In this document: in pieces, positions 24,930-33,800 of the stretch | Position numbering within the stretch: position 1 is the first letter of the stretch | Layout of the letters: each line of letters starts with the position of its first letter | Assembly (NCBI RefSeq): GCF_900163665.1 | Contig: NZ_FUIA01000016.1 | Span: 124,001 to 188,000 of the forward strand | DNA: 64,000 bases | Direction of reading: 5' to 3' | DNA from: Frigoribacterium sp. JB110 | Lineage (GTDB): Bacteria; Actinomycetota; Actinomycetes; Actinomycetales; Microbacteriaceae | Notes under the pieces: generated by a model | Databases searched by the model: none | What the model was told of the DNA's origin: nothing | The model's input: only the letters and a program-made list of their open reading frames with translations | Position numbers and translations under genes: made by a program

Positions 24930-25793
24930 TCAGGATGAGTGGTGACGGCGGCGGGGCAGGTTCGCCAGGATGAGGGCGAGTCCGAGCACGGCGAGGGCGA
25001 TGCCGGTGGCGAACGGGAAGGTCGGCCAGAAGACCACGTCGATCGCCTGTGTGCTGCCCCACTGGCAGTCCCAGCCCAGCGGGAACCAGCTCCATCCGCC
25101 CGCGAACTCGCCCTCGACGGGCATCTGCGCCGAGTAGCCGGAGCAGCGTGCGAGCGCCGACTCGCCTGACGCGTCGCCGTGCGCGATCCAAGCCGCCGCC
25201 GTCGACACGACGGCGCCGAGCGCTGCGGTCGCGACGCCGAACAGCCAGAGGTCGGCTCGGCGCTCGACGCCGACGATGCGCGCGCCCGCGACCGCTCCGG
25301 CAGCCGCCCACAGCGGTCCGCCCAGCGCGCAGAAGTAGAACGCCGCCGTCACCGTGCCCACCGCGCCGAACCACAGCCCGAGCCATCCGGACTGCAGACC
25401 GGCGATCAGCGCGAACGCGATCATCGTGGCCGCGATGGAGACCAGGCATGCACCGATCGCCATCACCGCCCACACGGTGCGCGAGTGCGACCGCGAGCGC
25501 CGCACGAACAGCGTCATCGCCGCGACCGACACCAGCGCCATCGCGACCGGGAGCAACGGCGACAGGAACGCCGACGGCCCGGCGCTGGGGTGCGAGAGGG
25601 CGATGAGCAGCGCGAGCACGAGCCCTGCCGCCACGAACGGCACCCCGATCGAGGCGATCGCGAAGGCGAATGAGCGCCGCCATGTGCGCTTCCACGGACG
25701 ACGGCTCGCCGGAGTCGGAGCGGGCGCGTCGCGGTCATCGGCGGCAGGCGGCTCCGAGCCGCGCGGCGGGGAGCCGCCTTCGTCGTCGTGCAC
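24930..25793 (-). CDS. Multi-pass membrane protein of unknown function
   Basis: 287 residues. A disordered, acidic/proline-rich N-terminus (~40 residues) is followed by about seven hydrophobic segments (FAFAIASIGVPFVAAGLVLA, MALVSVAAMTLFVRR, LVSIAATMIAFALI), and a 35-residue loop with two Cys (ALARCSGY, WDCQWG) between the last helices. No family recognised. The start may be ATG 25793, with the repeat family F just upstream. Confidence 0.6.
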   Translation of the reverse strand: MHDDEGGSPPRGSEPPAADDRDAPAPTPASRRPWKRTWRRSFAFAIASIGVPFVAAGLVLALLIALSHPSAGPSAFLSPLLPVAMALVSVAAMTLFVRRSRSHSRTVWAVMAIGACLVSIAATMIAFALIAGLQSGWLGLWFGAVGTVTAAFYFCALGGPLWAAAGAVAGARIVGVERRADLWLFGVATAALGAVVSTAAAWIAHGDASGESALARCSGYSAQMPVEGEFAGGWSWFPLGWDCQWGSTQAIDVVFWPTFPFATGIALAVLGLALILANLPRRRHHSS

Positions 25794-25831
25794 ACCTCGA
25801 CGCTACCGGTATCCCGCCGCGGGGATCGCTT

Positions 25832-25926
25832 CCGGTGTGCCGAAGTGCGGTTCCGGCTTTCGCCGGCCGGTTCCGGTGCGGCGGATTGCGCCATGTTCGC
25901 GGCGGTGGCGCACTTCGGGGAACCGG
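25832..25926. repeat. 95-bp hairpin repeat, copy 1
   Basis: Arms with the shared core CCGAAGTGCG / CGCACTTCGG. Same length as, and alignable without gaps to, 54365-54459. It lies upstream of the membrane protein gene and of the alarmone synthetase gene. Confidence 0.6.
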
Positions 25927-26012
25927 AGCGGTCTGTGGGCCTGCCGGGGATTGGGGCTGTTCGGCTCATCCTGAGCATAGAGATCTCACAGCGCATGCCT
26001 ACGCCATCGTCG

Positions 26013-26024
26013 TACGGTGAAGCC
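26013..26024 (+). promoter_or_regulatory. Leaderless -10 of the alarmone synthetase gene
   Basis: TACGGT 26013-26018, six bases before ATG 26025; no ribosome site precedes it. Confidence 0.5.
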
Positions 26025-26747
26025 ATGACAGCGGAACCACTGGACCAGGGGATCGTCGTCGACCCGCGGGAGCTGATCAGGGCCCGCCAGATGCGCGACG
26101 ACCTGTCGAAGTTCCTCTCGCAGTACCGATTCGGCATGCGCGAGATCGAGACGAAGATGCTCATCCTGCGTGAGGACTTCGAGAACGACCACGCGTACAA
26201 CCCGATCGAGAACGTCGAGACGCGGCTGAAGAGCGTCGACTCCATCGTCGACAAGGTCACGCGGCGCGGAATCGAACCCGACCTCGAATCGGTCAGACGC
26301 CACATCCTCGACATCGCCGGCGTGCGCGTGACCTGCAGCTTTGTGACCGACGCGTACCGGATGTTCAATCAGCTCCGGATGCAGGACGACGTCCAAGTGC
26401 GCGAGATCAAGGACTACATCGCCAACCCCAAGGCGAACGGCTACAAGAGCCTGCACGCGATCGTCGACGTTCCCGTGTTCCTCTCGACGGGCAAGATCCG
26501 GGTGCCGGTGGAGGTGCAGTTCCGCACCATCGCGATGGACTTCTGGGCCAGCCTCGAGCACAAGACCTACTACAAGTACGACAAGCAGGTGCCGGCGCGC
26601 ATCCTCGAGAGCCTGCGCGACGCGGCGATCACAGCGAGCGAGCTCGACGAGCGGATGGAGCGCATCCACCGTGAGATCCACGGCAGCGACTCGAGCCCCG
26701 TGCGCCCCCTCTCCCTGGTCGAGGACGACGAGCCGCGCCTGGCCTGA
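26025..26747 (+). CDS. RelA/SpoT-domain small alarmone synthetase (GTP pyrophosphokinase family)
   Basis: 240 residues. The synthetase domain shows RHILDIAGVRVTCSFVTDAY, DYIANPKANGYKSLHAIVDV (the substrate-binding NGYKSLH motif), VEVQFRTIAMDFWASLEHK and a C-terminal helical region. There is no hydrolase, TGS or ACT domain, as in RelQ/RelP-type small synthetases that make (p)ppGpp from ATP and GDP/GTP, in the cytoplasm. ATG 26025 is set by the leaderless promoter. A 64-bp hairpin repeat follows 6 bp after the stop. Confidence 0.9.
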   Translation: MTAEPLDQGIVVDPRELIRARQMRDDLSKFLSQYRFGMREIETKMLILREDFENDHAYNPIENVETRLKSVDSIVDKVTRRGIEPDLESVRRHILDIAGVRVTCSFVTDAYRMFNQLRMQDDVQVREIKDYIANPKANGYKSLHAIVDVPVFLSTGKIRVPVEVQFRTIAMDFWASLEHKTYYKYDKQVPARILESLRDAAITASELDERMERIHREIHGSDSSPVRPLSLVEDDEPRLA

Positions 26748-26752
26748 CCCGT

Positions 26753-26816
26753 CCGTTTGTGGGTGATCTCTGCGGGTAAGCGGAGGCCCTTACCGACGGA
26801 GATCACCCACAGACGG
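26753..26816. repeat. 64-bp hairpin repeat, copy 1
   Basis: Nearly perfect 28-bp arms and an 8-bp loop; left arm begins CCGTTTGTGGGTGATCTCTG. Equal-length copies at 51325-51388 and 53063-53126. Starts 6 bp after the alarmone-synthetase stop codon, like a terminator. Confidence 0.8.
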
Positions 26817-26887
26817 CATCCGGCGAGGGTTGCGGTGTGTTGCGACCCGGGTCGAGGCGAGGGGCGCAGCCGCGTACGGTTGAAGGC

Positions 26888-27997
26888 GTGACCGTGAACC
26901 CTCCTTATCGTGCAGACATCGTCGGCTCGTTCCTGCGCCCCGACGCCATCAAGACCGCTCGTGCCTCCCATTCCGCGGGCGACCTCGACGCTGCAGCGCT
27001 CCGCAGCGTGGAGGACGAGCAGATCGCCTCCCTGGTGCGCAAGCAGGCCGACGCCGGTCTGCAGCTGGCCACCGACGGAGAGTTCCGCCGCGCGTGGTGG
27101 CACTTCGACTTCTTCGGCGGTCTCGACGGCGTCGACATCATCGAGACCGATCACGGTCTGCCGTTCCAGGGGGCGCAGACCAAGCAGAAGGCCGTGCAGG
27201 TGAACGGCCGCATCGGCTTCTCCGACCACCCGATGCTCGAGCACTGGCGCGCGCTGAAGCCAGTGGCCGAGGCAGCCGGCGTGCAGCCGAAGTTCTCGCT
27301 GCCGGCCCCGACCGTGCTCGACTTCCGCGTGGAGCCGCAGAACCTCACCGCAGGCGAGTACGAGACCCGCAGTGACTACGTCGACGACCTCGTGCAGGCG
27401 TACCGCGACGCGATCCGGGCCTTCTACGACGAGGGTGCGCGCTACCTTCAGCTCGACGACACCGCTTGGGCGTACCTGTGCAGCCAGGATGAGCTCGACC
27501 GTGCGAAGCACGAGCGCGGCATCGAGACCGACGGGCTCGGCGAGCGCTACGCGTCGATCCTCACCCGGGTGCTCGAGGACAAGCCGGATGACCTGGTCGT
27601 CGGCACGCACATCTGCCGCGGCAACTTCCGATCGACGTGGATCTCGTCCGGAGGGTACGAACCGATCGCCGAGCACCTGTTCGCGGTGCCGTACGACGGG
27701 TTCTTCCTCGAGTACGACAGCGAGCGCGCCGGCGGCTTCGAGCCGCTGCGGTTCCTGCAGCCGGGGGATCAGACGGTCGTCCTGGGGCTGGTGACGTCGA
27801 AGGCGGGCGAGCTCGAGCCCGTCGACGAGATCAAGCAGCGCATCGCCGAGGCCGCGCAGTTCGCCGATCTCAGCCAGCTCGCGCTCAGCCCGCAGTGCGG
27901 CTTCGCCTCGACGGAGGAGGGCAACGTGCTCACCGAGGAGCAGCAGTGGGCCAAGGTCCGTCACGTCGTCGACATCGCAGCCGACGTCTGGAAGTAG
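26888..27997 (+). CDS. MetE C-terminal-like (cobalamin-independent methionine synthase fold) protein
   Basis: 369 residues with the TIM-barrel of MetE's C-terminal half: DIVGSFLRPDAIK, LQLATDGEFRRAWWHFDFFG, YLQLDDTAWAYLC, THICRGNFRSTW (His/Cys metal-site region) and LSPQCGFAS. It lacks the N-terminal half of MetE, so it is a stand-alone homologue of the kind that often transfers methyl groups to thiols other than homocysteine, or acts as an epoxide lyase-like enzyme. GTG 26888 is preceded by TACGGT 7 nt upstream (leaderless). A strong hairpin follows. Substrate uncertain. Confidence 0.82.
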   Translation: MTVNPPYRADIVGSFLRPDAIKTARASHSAGDLDAAALRSVEDEQIASLVRKQADAGLQLATDGEFRRAWWHFDFFGGLDGVDIIETDHGLPFQGAQTKQKAVQVNGRIGFSDHPMLEHWRALKPVAEAAGVQPKFSLPAPTVLDFRVEPQNLTAGEYETRSDYVDDLVQAYRDAIRAFYDEGARYLQLDDTAWAYLCSQDELDRAKHERGIETDGLGERYASILTRVLEDKPDDLVVGTHICRGNFRSTWISSGGYEPIAEHLFAVPYDGFFLEYDSERAGGFEPLRFLQPGDQTVVLGLVTSKAGELEPVDEIKQRIAEAAQFADLSQLALSPQCGFASTEEGNVLTEEQQWAKVRHVVDIAADVWK

Positions 27998-28003
27998 CAG
28001 GAC

Positions 28004-28050
28004 CGCGACGGCGCCCGTCGCCCCATCGCGGGGCGGCGGGCGCTGTCGCG
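28004..28050 (+). terminator. Terminator after the MetE-like gene
   Basis: 21-bp stem starting CGCGACGGCGCCCG, two mismatches, 5-nt loop, beginning 6 nt after the stop codon. Confidence 0.75.
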
Positions 28051-28133
28051 TGCGGACGATGCGCGACGCCGCGTCTTCGATCGGAGCGGCAGTGCTCGGC
28101 ACCGTCTTCGAGCGCCCGGCGTAGCCTGGTGGG

Positions 28134-28661
28134 GTGGCGGATAACCGGATGAGCGACGGCTCCGATGATCGCGCCGCTGATCAGGCGGCCGCCGCCGCCG
28201 CGCTGTTCGACCAGGCGAGGGAGCGGCTCGGCGACGCCCCGCGTGAGCACCTCGGCAGGCTCATCGTGCCTGGTGCGCTGCGGTCGGCGATGGGCGCTCG
28301 GCCCCGTGTCGTGCCGGACGGGCGAGCCTGGCGCGTCGGCACGCTGCTGATCGGCGACATCGCGGTCTACGAGGTCGGCGACGTCCTGCGCGCGTCTGAG
28401 GAGCGCCGACGCGGCTTCACCTCCGAGGCGGCCAGGCGGCGCGCAGAGGCGGAGGCGATGTGCGTGCGCGGCGGATTCGCACCGGGCACGGTCGTCAATG
28501 TCGATCACACCGGGATCGCCCTCTCTGCGCTCGCCGCGGAAGGATCATCCGGCCCCCTCAGCGTGCGCAACCGCACCGTCGTCATCCGGTGGACCTCGGC
28601 GGGTGCCGTCATGCCGCTGGAGGCGTACCTGCGCGAGAAGATCGACATGCTCTTCGCCTGA
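28134..28661 (+). CDS. Conserved hypothetical protein
   Basis: 175 residues, hydrophilic, no membrane helix or signal peptide. Ala-rich start (RAADQAAAAAALFDQARERL), then a basic/acidic body with LIGDIAVYEVGDVLR and a C-terminal TVVIRWTSAGAVMPLEAYLR. The start GTG 28134 is supported by TAGCCT 6 nt upstream (leaderless), though GGTGGG also lies there. No family was recognised. It sits between the MetE-like and LysR-effector-like genes. Confidence 0.72.
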   Translation: MADNRMSDGSDDRAADQAAAAAALFDQARERLGDAPREHLGRLIVPGALRSAMGARPRVVPDGRAWRVGTLLIGDIAVYEVGDVLRASEERRRGFTSEAARRRAEAEAMCVRGGFAPGTVVNVDHTGIALSALAAEGSSGPLSVRNRTVVIRWTSAGAVMPLEAYLREKIDMLFA

Positions 28662-28744
28662 GCTCTCGGGCGCTGCGCCGGTCGCATGCTCGTGGTGGCG
28701 GGGGTGCAGGTCGGGCACGGGGCGTTGGCCGTACGCTTTCAGAC

Positions 28745-29548
28745 ATGGCGAGGCAGAACCCGAAGCGTCGGGCGGGGGCGCGGCGAGGCGGTGCATCCGG
28801 CGGTGCAGGACACCGTGGAGCGCCGCGCGTCGACAAGAAGCCCGGTGCGGCAGGCGCAGGCAGGCGGGCAGGCGGGAACGCCGGTGCGGATCGCGGCGAT
28901 GCCGTTCGTCCGCATGGCGCGGGCCCAACAGGCGACGACCTCGGCGCGGCACCTGCCGTGTTCCGGCTCGGGGCGGTGCCAGGGGCGATGCCGGGGAAGT
29001 GGATCGAGCGGTGGCGCGAACAGCGACCGGAGACCCGGCTCGAGCTCGTGCCGATCAGCGCCGCCGGCCAGCGCGCTGCGCTCGACACGGGGGACGTCGA
29101 CGCCGCGATCGTGCGACTGCCGATCGATGGAGATCCGGATGAGCTGCACACGATCCGCTTGTACGACGAGGTGGCCGTCGTGGTCGCCTCGAAGGAATCA
29201 TCGCTGATGGCAGCGGACGAACTCACCCCGGATGACCTGGCCGGCGAGGTGCTGATCACACCGACGGACGATGTGCTCGGCGATCTCGGCCTGCCGATCG
29301 AGGCGGCGACATTCGGCGCACCCGCGACGACGGAGGACGCGATCGAGATCGTCGCGTCGGGCGTCGGCATCGTGGTGGTGCCGATGTCGCTGGCGCGCCT
29401 GCATCACCGCCGCGACGTCGACCACCGCCCGCTCGCCGACGACCCGTCCCTGCCGGTCGCGCTCGCGTGGCTGCGCGAACGCGACGCAGACGACGTGCAG
29501 CACTTCGCCGCGATCACCCGCGGCCGAGGCGCACGCTCGTCCCGCTGA
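28745..29548 (+). CDS. LysR substrate-binding-domain protein without a DNA-binding domain
   Basis: 267 residues. The first ~80 are low-complexity and strongly basic (ARQNPKRRAGARRGGASG). Then follows a LysR-type effector domain: FRLGAVPGAMPGKWIERWRE, LELVPISAAGQRAALDTGDV, DAAIVRLPID, LYDEVAVVVASKESSLM, EIVASGVGIVVVPMSLARLH. No helix-turn-helix is present; the family normally has one in the first 60 residues. So the basic tail may bind DNA unspecifically, or the protein may be a ligand sensor or decoy. ATG 28745 follows TACGCT by 7 nt (leaderless). A hairpin overlaps its stop codon. Confidence 0.82.
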   Translation: MARQNPKRRAGARRGGASGGAGHRGAPRVDKKPGAAGAGRRAGGNAGADRGDAVRPHGAGPTGDDLGAAPAVFRLGAVPGAMPGKWIERWREQRPETRLELVPISAAGQRAALDTGDVDAAIVRLPIDGDPDELHTIRLYDEVAVVVASKESSLMAADELTPDDLAGEVLITPTDDVLGDLGLPIEAATFGAPATTEDAIEIVASGVGIVVVPMSLARLHHRRDVDHRPLADDPSLPVALAWLRERDADDVQHFAAITRGRGARSSR

Positions 29549-29570
29549 GCGCACGGGCGGTGTGCTCAGC
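29544..29570 (+). terminator. Terminator overlapping the LysR-effector gene's stop
   Basis: GCTGAGCGCAC-N5-GTGTGCTCAGC, one mismatch; the stop codon (29546-29548) is part of the stem. Confidence 0.6.
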
Positions 29571-29640
29571 CGGGGAACGACCGAGCGCCCGCCGCGGCTG
29601 AGTGCAGCCAGGCGACGGACGCTCGGGTCGGTGTGTATGT

Positions 29641-30048
29641 TCAGGCGGCGAGGCGGAACCCTCTGCTGTCGGTGATGACGCGCGCCTTGGTGGCGATCTT
29701 CTCGTCGTCGCGGATGATCGCGCCGTCGGCGACGAGCGCATCCGCGCCGATCATCGACCGAATGCCCACGTGCGCCCGTGCGCCGATCGCGGCGCCGGGG
29801 CCGACGTGCGCGTTGGCATCGATGATGGCCTCGGACCCGATCTGCACGTTCGGTTCGATCCAGGCGCCCTTCGCGATCTTGGCGCCGGCGGCGACTCGCA
29901 CGCCGGGTTCGACATACGCCCCGGATTCCACGCGCGCCTCGGGGTGGACCTTCGCGCCGTGCGCGACCAGCCCGCGGCCGTTGATGTGCTTGCGGTACCG
30001 CAGTGTTTCGCCGTTGTCGTTCTCGATGTCGACGTAGTTCTTGCCCAC
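29641..30048 (-). CDS. Left-handed beta-helix-like hexapeptide-repeat protein
   Basis: 135 residues. After a short start (VGKNYVDIENDNGETLRYRK) it carries regular hexapeptide-type repeats: AKVHPEARVESGAYVEPGVR, VAAGAKIAKGAWIEPNVQIG, SEAIIDANAHVGPGAAIGAR and AHVGIRSMIGADALVADGAI. Such helices form acyltransferases or carbonic-anhydrase-like trimers, but catalytic residues are not evident. GTG 30048 is chosen because AAGGA lies 4 nt upstream. A perfect palindrome 21 bp upstream may regulate it. The role is unknown. Confidence 0.72.
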   Translation of the reverse strand: MGKNYVDIENDNGETLRYRKHINGRGLVAHGAKVHPEARVESGAYVEPGVRVAAGAKIAKGAWIEPNVQIGSEAIIDANAHVGPGAAIGARAHVGIRSMIGADALVADGAIIRDDEKIATKARVITDSRGFRLAA

Positions 30049-30068
30049 GATGTCCTTCCGCGGCCTGG

Positions 30069-30086
30069 ACTTAGGCCTGCCTAAGT
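30069..30086. promoter_or_regulatory. Palindromic operator upstream of the beta-helix gene
   Basis: ACTTAGGC-N2-GCCTAAGT, perfect 8-bp arms, 18 bp. It lies in the divergent region with the YitT-like gene. It resembles an iron-box half but does not fit the DtxR consensus spacing. Confidence 0.5.
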
Positions 30087-30153
30087 ACTCAACGTCTGCC
30101 GTGCCGCGGATATTCCCGGAGCCCGAGAATTCTCCCGGCGTACGATGGGGCGA

Positions 30154-30810
30154 GTGGCTGCCACTCCCCATCTCGACGATCGATCGGACGACGACGCGCT
30201 CGTGCTCGAGTGGGAGCAGACCAGACACACCCCGACGGAGGATGTCTTCGGCATCGCCACTGGCACGTTCGTCGCGGCGCTCGGGCTGCACCTGCTGAAG
30301 TCCGTCGACGCCGTCACCGGCGGCACGGCCGGCCTCGCACTCCTGCTCGATCAGGTGCTGGCAGCGCCGTTCTGGCTCGTGTTCGTGCTCGTGAACCTCC
30401 CGTTCATCGCGCTCGCGCTGTGGAAGAAGGGCATCCGGTTCACCCTGCTCACGCTGTGCTCGGTCGGCATCGTCTCCGCACTGTCGAGCGTGAACGCGGC
30501 GCTGATGCCGCTGCACGACATCGCCCCGATCTACGCCGTGCTCGGCGGCAACCTGCTGGTGGGCGTGGGCATGCTCATCCTGTTCCGGCATCAGGCGAGC
30601 CTCGGCGGCGTCAACGTGGTCGCGATCCTCATCCAGGACAAGACCGGGTTCCGCGCCGGATGGGTGCAGATGATCGTCGACGCGCTGATCGTGGCATCCG
30701 CGCTGTTCGTCGTGCCGTGGGTGCTGGTGCTGCTGAGCGCGCTCGGCGTCGTGGTCGTGAATCTCGTGCTCGCCGTCAACCACCGCCCCGGCCGCTACAT
30801 CGGCCACTGA
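30154..30810 (+). CDS. YitT/DUF161-family integral membrane protein
   Basis: 218 residues with five or six membrane helices: FGIATGTFVAALGLHLLKSV, then VTGGTAGLALLLDQVLA (the TGGTAG motif of the family), FWLVFVLVNLPFIALAL, IYAVLGGNLLVGVGMLILF and LGGVNVVAILIQDKTGFRAG. The family's transport function is not established. GTG 30154 is placed 7 nt after TACGAT (leaderless); ATG 30145 would overlap that hexamer. It ends 12 bp before the convergent lhr stop codon, with no clear terminator. Confidence 0.83.
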   Translation: MAATPHLDDRSDDDALVLEWEQTRHTPTEDVFGIATGTFVAALGLHLLKSVDAVTGGTAGLALLLDQVLAAPFWLVFVLVNLPFIALALWKKGIRFTLLTLCSVGIVSALSSVNAALMPLHDIAPIYAVLGGNLLVGVGMLILFRHQASLGGVNVVAILIQDKTGFRAGWVQMIVDALIVASALFVVPWVLVLLSALGVVVVNLVLAVNHRPGRYIGH

Positions 30811-30822
30811 GCGGGCCGTGCC

Positions 30823-33800
30823 TCAGCTGCGGCGCAGCGTGAGTCCCTTCGTCGCCTCCACGAACCCCGCCGCGCGAAGCGCTCTGCCCAGCGGCGCCGT
30901 GTAGACGAACTCGCCGTTGGCCTGCTCGACCGTGAGGGTCTCGAGCCGGCGAGCACGGGCGGTGTCCGCAAGGCCTCGGCATGCGGCGAGCACTACGGAT
31001 TCGTCGTCGGCGAAGACGAGCGCGCTCTTCCCTCCGCGCTCCAGGTACAGCACCAGCTCCCCGTCGACGAGCACGACGATTCCTCCCGCCTTGCGCCCGG
31101 GCCGGTGCTTCACGCCGTCGATCGTCGGCCACGCCAACGCCGCTCCGTACGGGTTGGCGGGGTCGGTCGCTGCGAGCATCACAGCGTGAAGGGGCGCCGG
31201 GTCGTCCTGAGCGGCGAAGTGCCGCATCCGGTCGATCGTCGTCGAAGCGGCGAACTGCGCCGCGCCGAGCTTCTCGATGAGATACCCGCGCCTGCAGTGC
31301 CCTGCCTGTTCGAGGCCGGCGAGAGTGCGGTACGCCTGCGCGAACCCGCCGGGCGTGCCCTCGCTCTGCACCGCACCGCGCGTGACGACGCCGTACCGGT
31401 CGAGCAGCAGGGAGGCGGTCGCGGCCTGCCGCACCGCGAGGTCGGCTGTGCGAGCGGGCAGCATGGACCAGCGCCCGCCTACCGTCGGTCGAGGCGCGGG
31501 TCGGTGCAGGCCGCCGCCTCGGTACGCGCGGGCCCGCGGGGGCCGTCGCTTCGCGCGGTGCGCCTGCGAGCCGCCCGCCAGCAGGGTGCGCACGGGGGAG
31601 AACGTGTCGTTGGTCGCTCTGCCCGCCCACACCAGGTTCCACAGCGCGTCGACGACAGACGTCTCCGACACCGCCGCGGCCTCGTCGTCCGGCATGCGCG
31701 AGCGGATCATGTCCGACAGCTGAGGCGCGAAGTACGCCCCGCCGAACGACAGCACGCCGAGGATGCGCTCTTCGAGGGACTCCGGCGCGAACTCCACCGC
31801 GTCATCCGGATCGGCGAGCGTCACGTCAGCGGCATCCGAGGCGTGCAGGGCGACCCAGCCGTCGCGCCCAGGCAGCGTGCCGTGGCCCGACCAGATCACT
31901 TCGCCCGTCGCGGTGAGTTCGTCGAGCATCGCCGGTGCATAGTCGCGCACCCGGCTGGGCAGGATCAGCGACTCCCAGGCGCTCGCCGGCACCGGCACTC
32001 CCGCCAGCTGTTCGATCACCGCGAGCACGCCGTCGATCCCCTCCAGCGGCCGTTCGAGGTGCTGCCAGTCGACGAGGAACCGCGCGTACGACGGCTGCGA
32101 CACGGGTTCGACGCTGCCGCGCAGGGCGGCGAGCGAGCGCATCCGGATGCGCCGAAGCGCCTCGCTGTCGCACCATTCGTTCTCGTCGGAAGAGGCCCCG
32201 GAGGACAAGCCCTCCGGCAGGAAGAAGCCGCTCTGCAGGCGGCCCTGCGACTCGAGCCGCTGCAGCGTGTGGCGGGCGACCGCGACGCCGATGCCGAGCC
32301 GCTCCGCCACGGCGCGGGTCGTGAACGGGCCGTGCGTGCGGGCGTAGCGCGAGACGAGGTCGCCGAGCGGGTCGGCGACCGGCTCGAGGAAGGCGTTCGG
32401 CAGCCCGACCGGCAGCGCCGCCCCCAGCGCATCGCGCAGGCGGCCGGCGTCCTCGATGACGGCGAATCGCTGTTCGCCGGCGATCGGCACTCGGATCGCG
32501 CGCCGCTGCTGCACCAGGTGATCGAGGTATTCGGTCGCTGTCTCGACCGGTGCGGAATCGGGAGCAGGCGGCTCCCCGGCGGCGTCCTTCGGAGCGGGTG
32601 AGGCGTGCGCATCCGCCTCGGCCGCGTTGTCGGAACCGTGCACGGTGCCGTCGTCTCCGTCTCCGTCTCCGTCGCCGACGAGCCGCGCTGAGAGCTCTTC
32701 CGGCGTGAGCGGCCCGAGCAGGCGCAGCAGGTCGGCAGCGCCCTCTGCGCCCCTCGCCCTGCGATCCGGCGCGAGGCGCTGAGCCTCCGCCTCGTACTGT
32801 GCGATGACGTCGGGATCGAGCAGCTCGCGCATCTCCACGCGGCCGAGCAGTTCGCTCAGCAGTGCGGGGTCGACCGAGAGCGCCGCCGCGCGGCGCTCTG
32901 CGAGAGGGGAGTCTCCCTCGTACACGAACGCGCCGACGTAGCCGAACAGCAGGTCGCGCGCGAACGGGGAAGGCTGTGGCGTCTCGGTCTCGACGAGCCG
33001 GATGCGGCGCTCCCCGATGCCACGGGCGAGCCGCAGCAGCGCCGGCAGGTCGTAGACGTCCTGCAGCACCTCGCGCAGGGTCTCGAGGATGATCGGGAAC
33101 GTCGGGTGGCGCTGCGCCACCTCGAGCAGCTGCGCCGCCTTCTGGCGCTGCTGCCACAGCGGACTGCGTTTGCCCGGCTGTGTGCGCGGCATCAGGAGTG
33201 CGCGGGCGGCGCACTCGCGGAAGCGCGACGCGAACAGCGCGGAGCCGCCGACCTCTTCTGTGACGATGTGCTCGAGCTCGTCGGGCTCGAAGACGAACAG
33301 CTCCGCGCCGGGCGGATCGGATTCCGCATCGGGAATGCGCGCGATGATGCCGTCGTCGCTGGCGACCGCTGATCCCTCGACGCCGAGTCGTTCTCTGATA
33401 CGGGCGCCCACCGCCAGCGCCCACGGCGCATGCACGTGCATGCCGTACGGGGAATGCAGAATGATCCGCCAGTCGCCTACCTCGTCCTTGCCCCGCTCGA
33501 CGGTGAGCGTGCGGTCGGTGGGGAGCGACCCCGTCGCATCCTTCTGCTCGGCGAGATAGTCGAGCAGGTTGCCGATCGCGCGCTCGTCGAGCCCTGCCTC
33601 GGTCAGGCGATCGGTTGCTTTCTCGCGCGATGCCGATGACAGCTCTCGCGACATCGCTCCGAGCGCCTCGCCGAGCTCCGCAGGGCGACCGAGCCCGTCG
33701 CCGTGCCAGAACGGCACGCGCCCCGGCTGGCCGAACGCCGGCACCACGTTCACGCGGTCGTGGGTGATCTCAACGATGCGCCAGCTCGTCGTTCCCAGTG

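Noticed and set aside
30069..30086. Possible DtxR/IdeR iron box
   Set aside because: Half-site TTAGG and its complement are present but spacing does not match the 19-bp consensus; kept only as an unspecified palindrome.
30049..30807. Long N-terminal extension of the beta-helix gene
   Set aside because: It overlaps the YitT-like gene completely and has the composition of a shadow frame.
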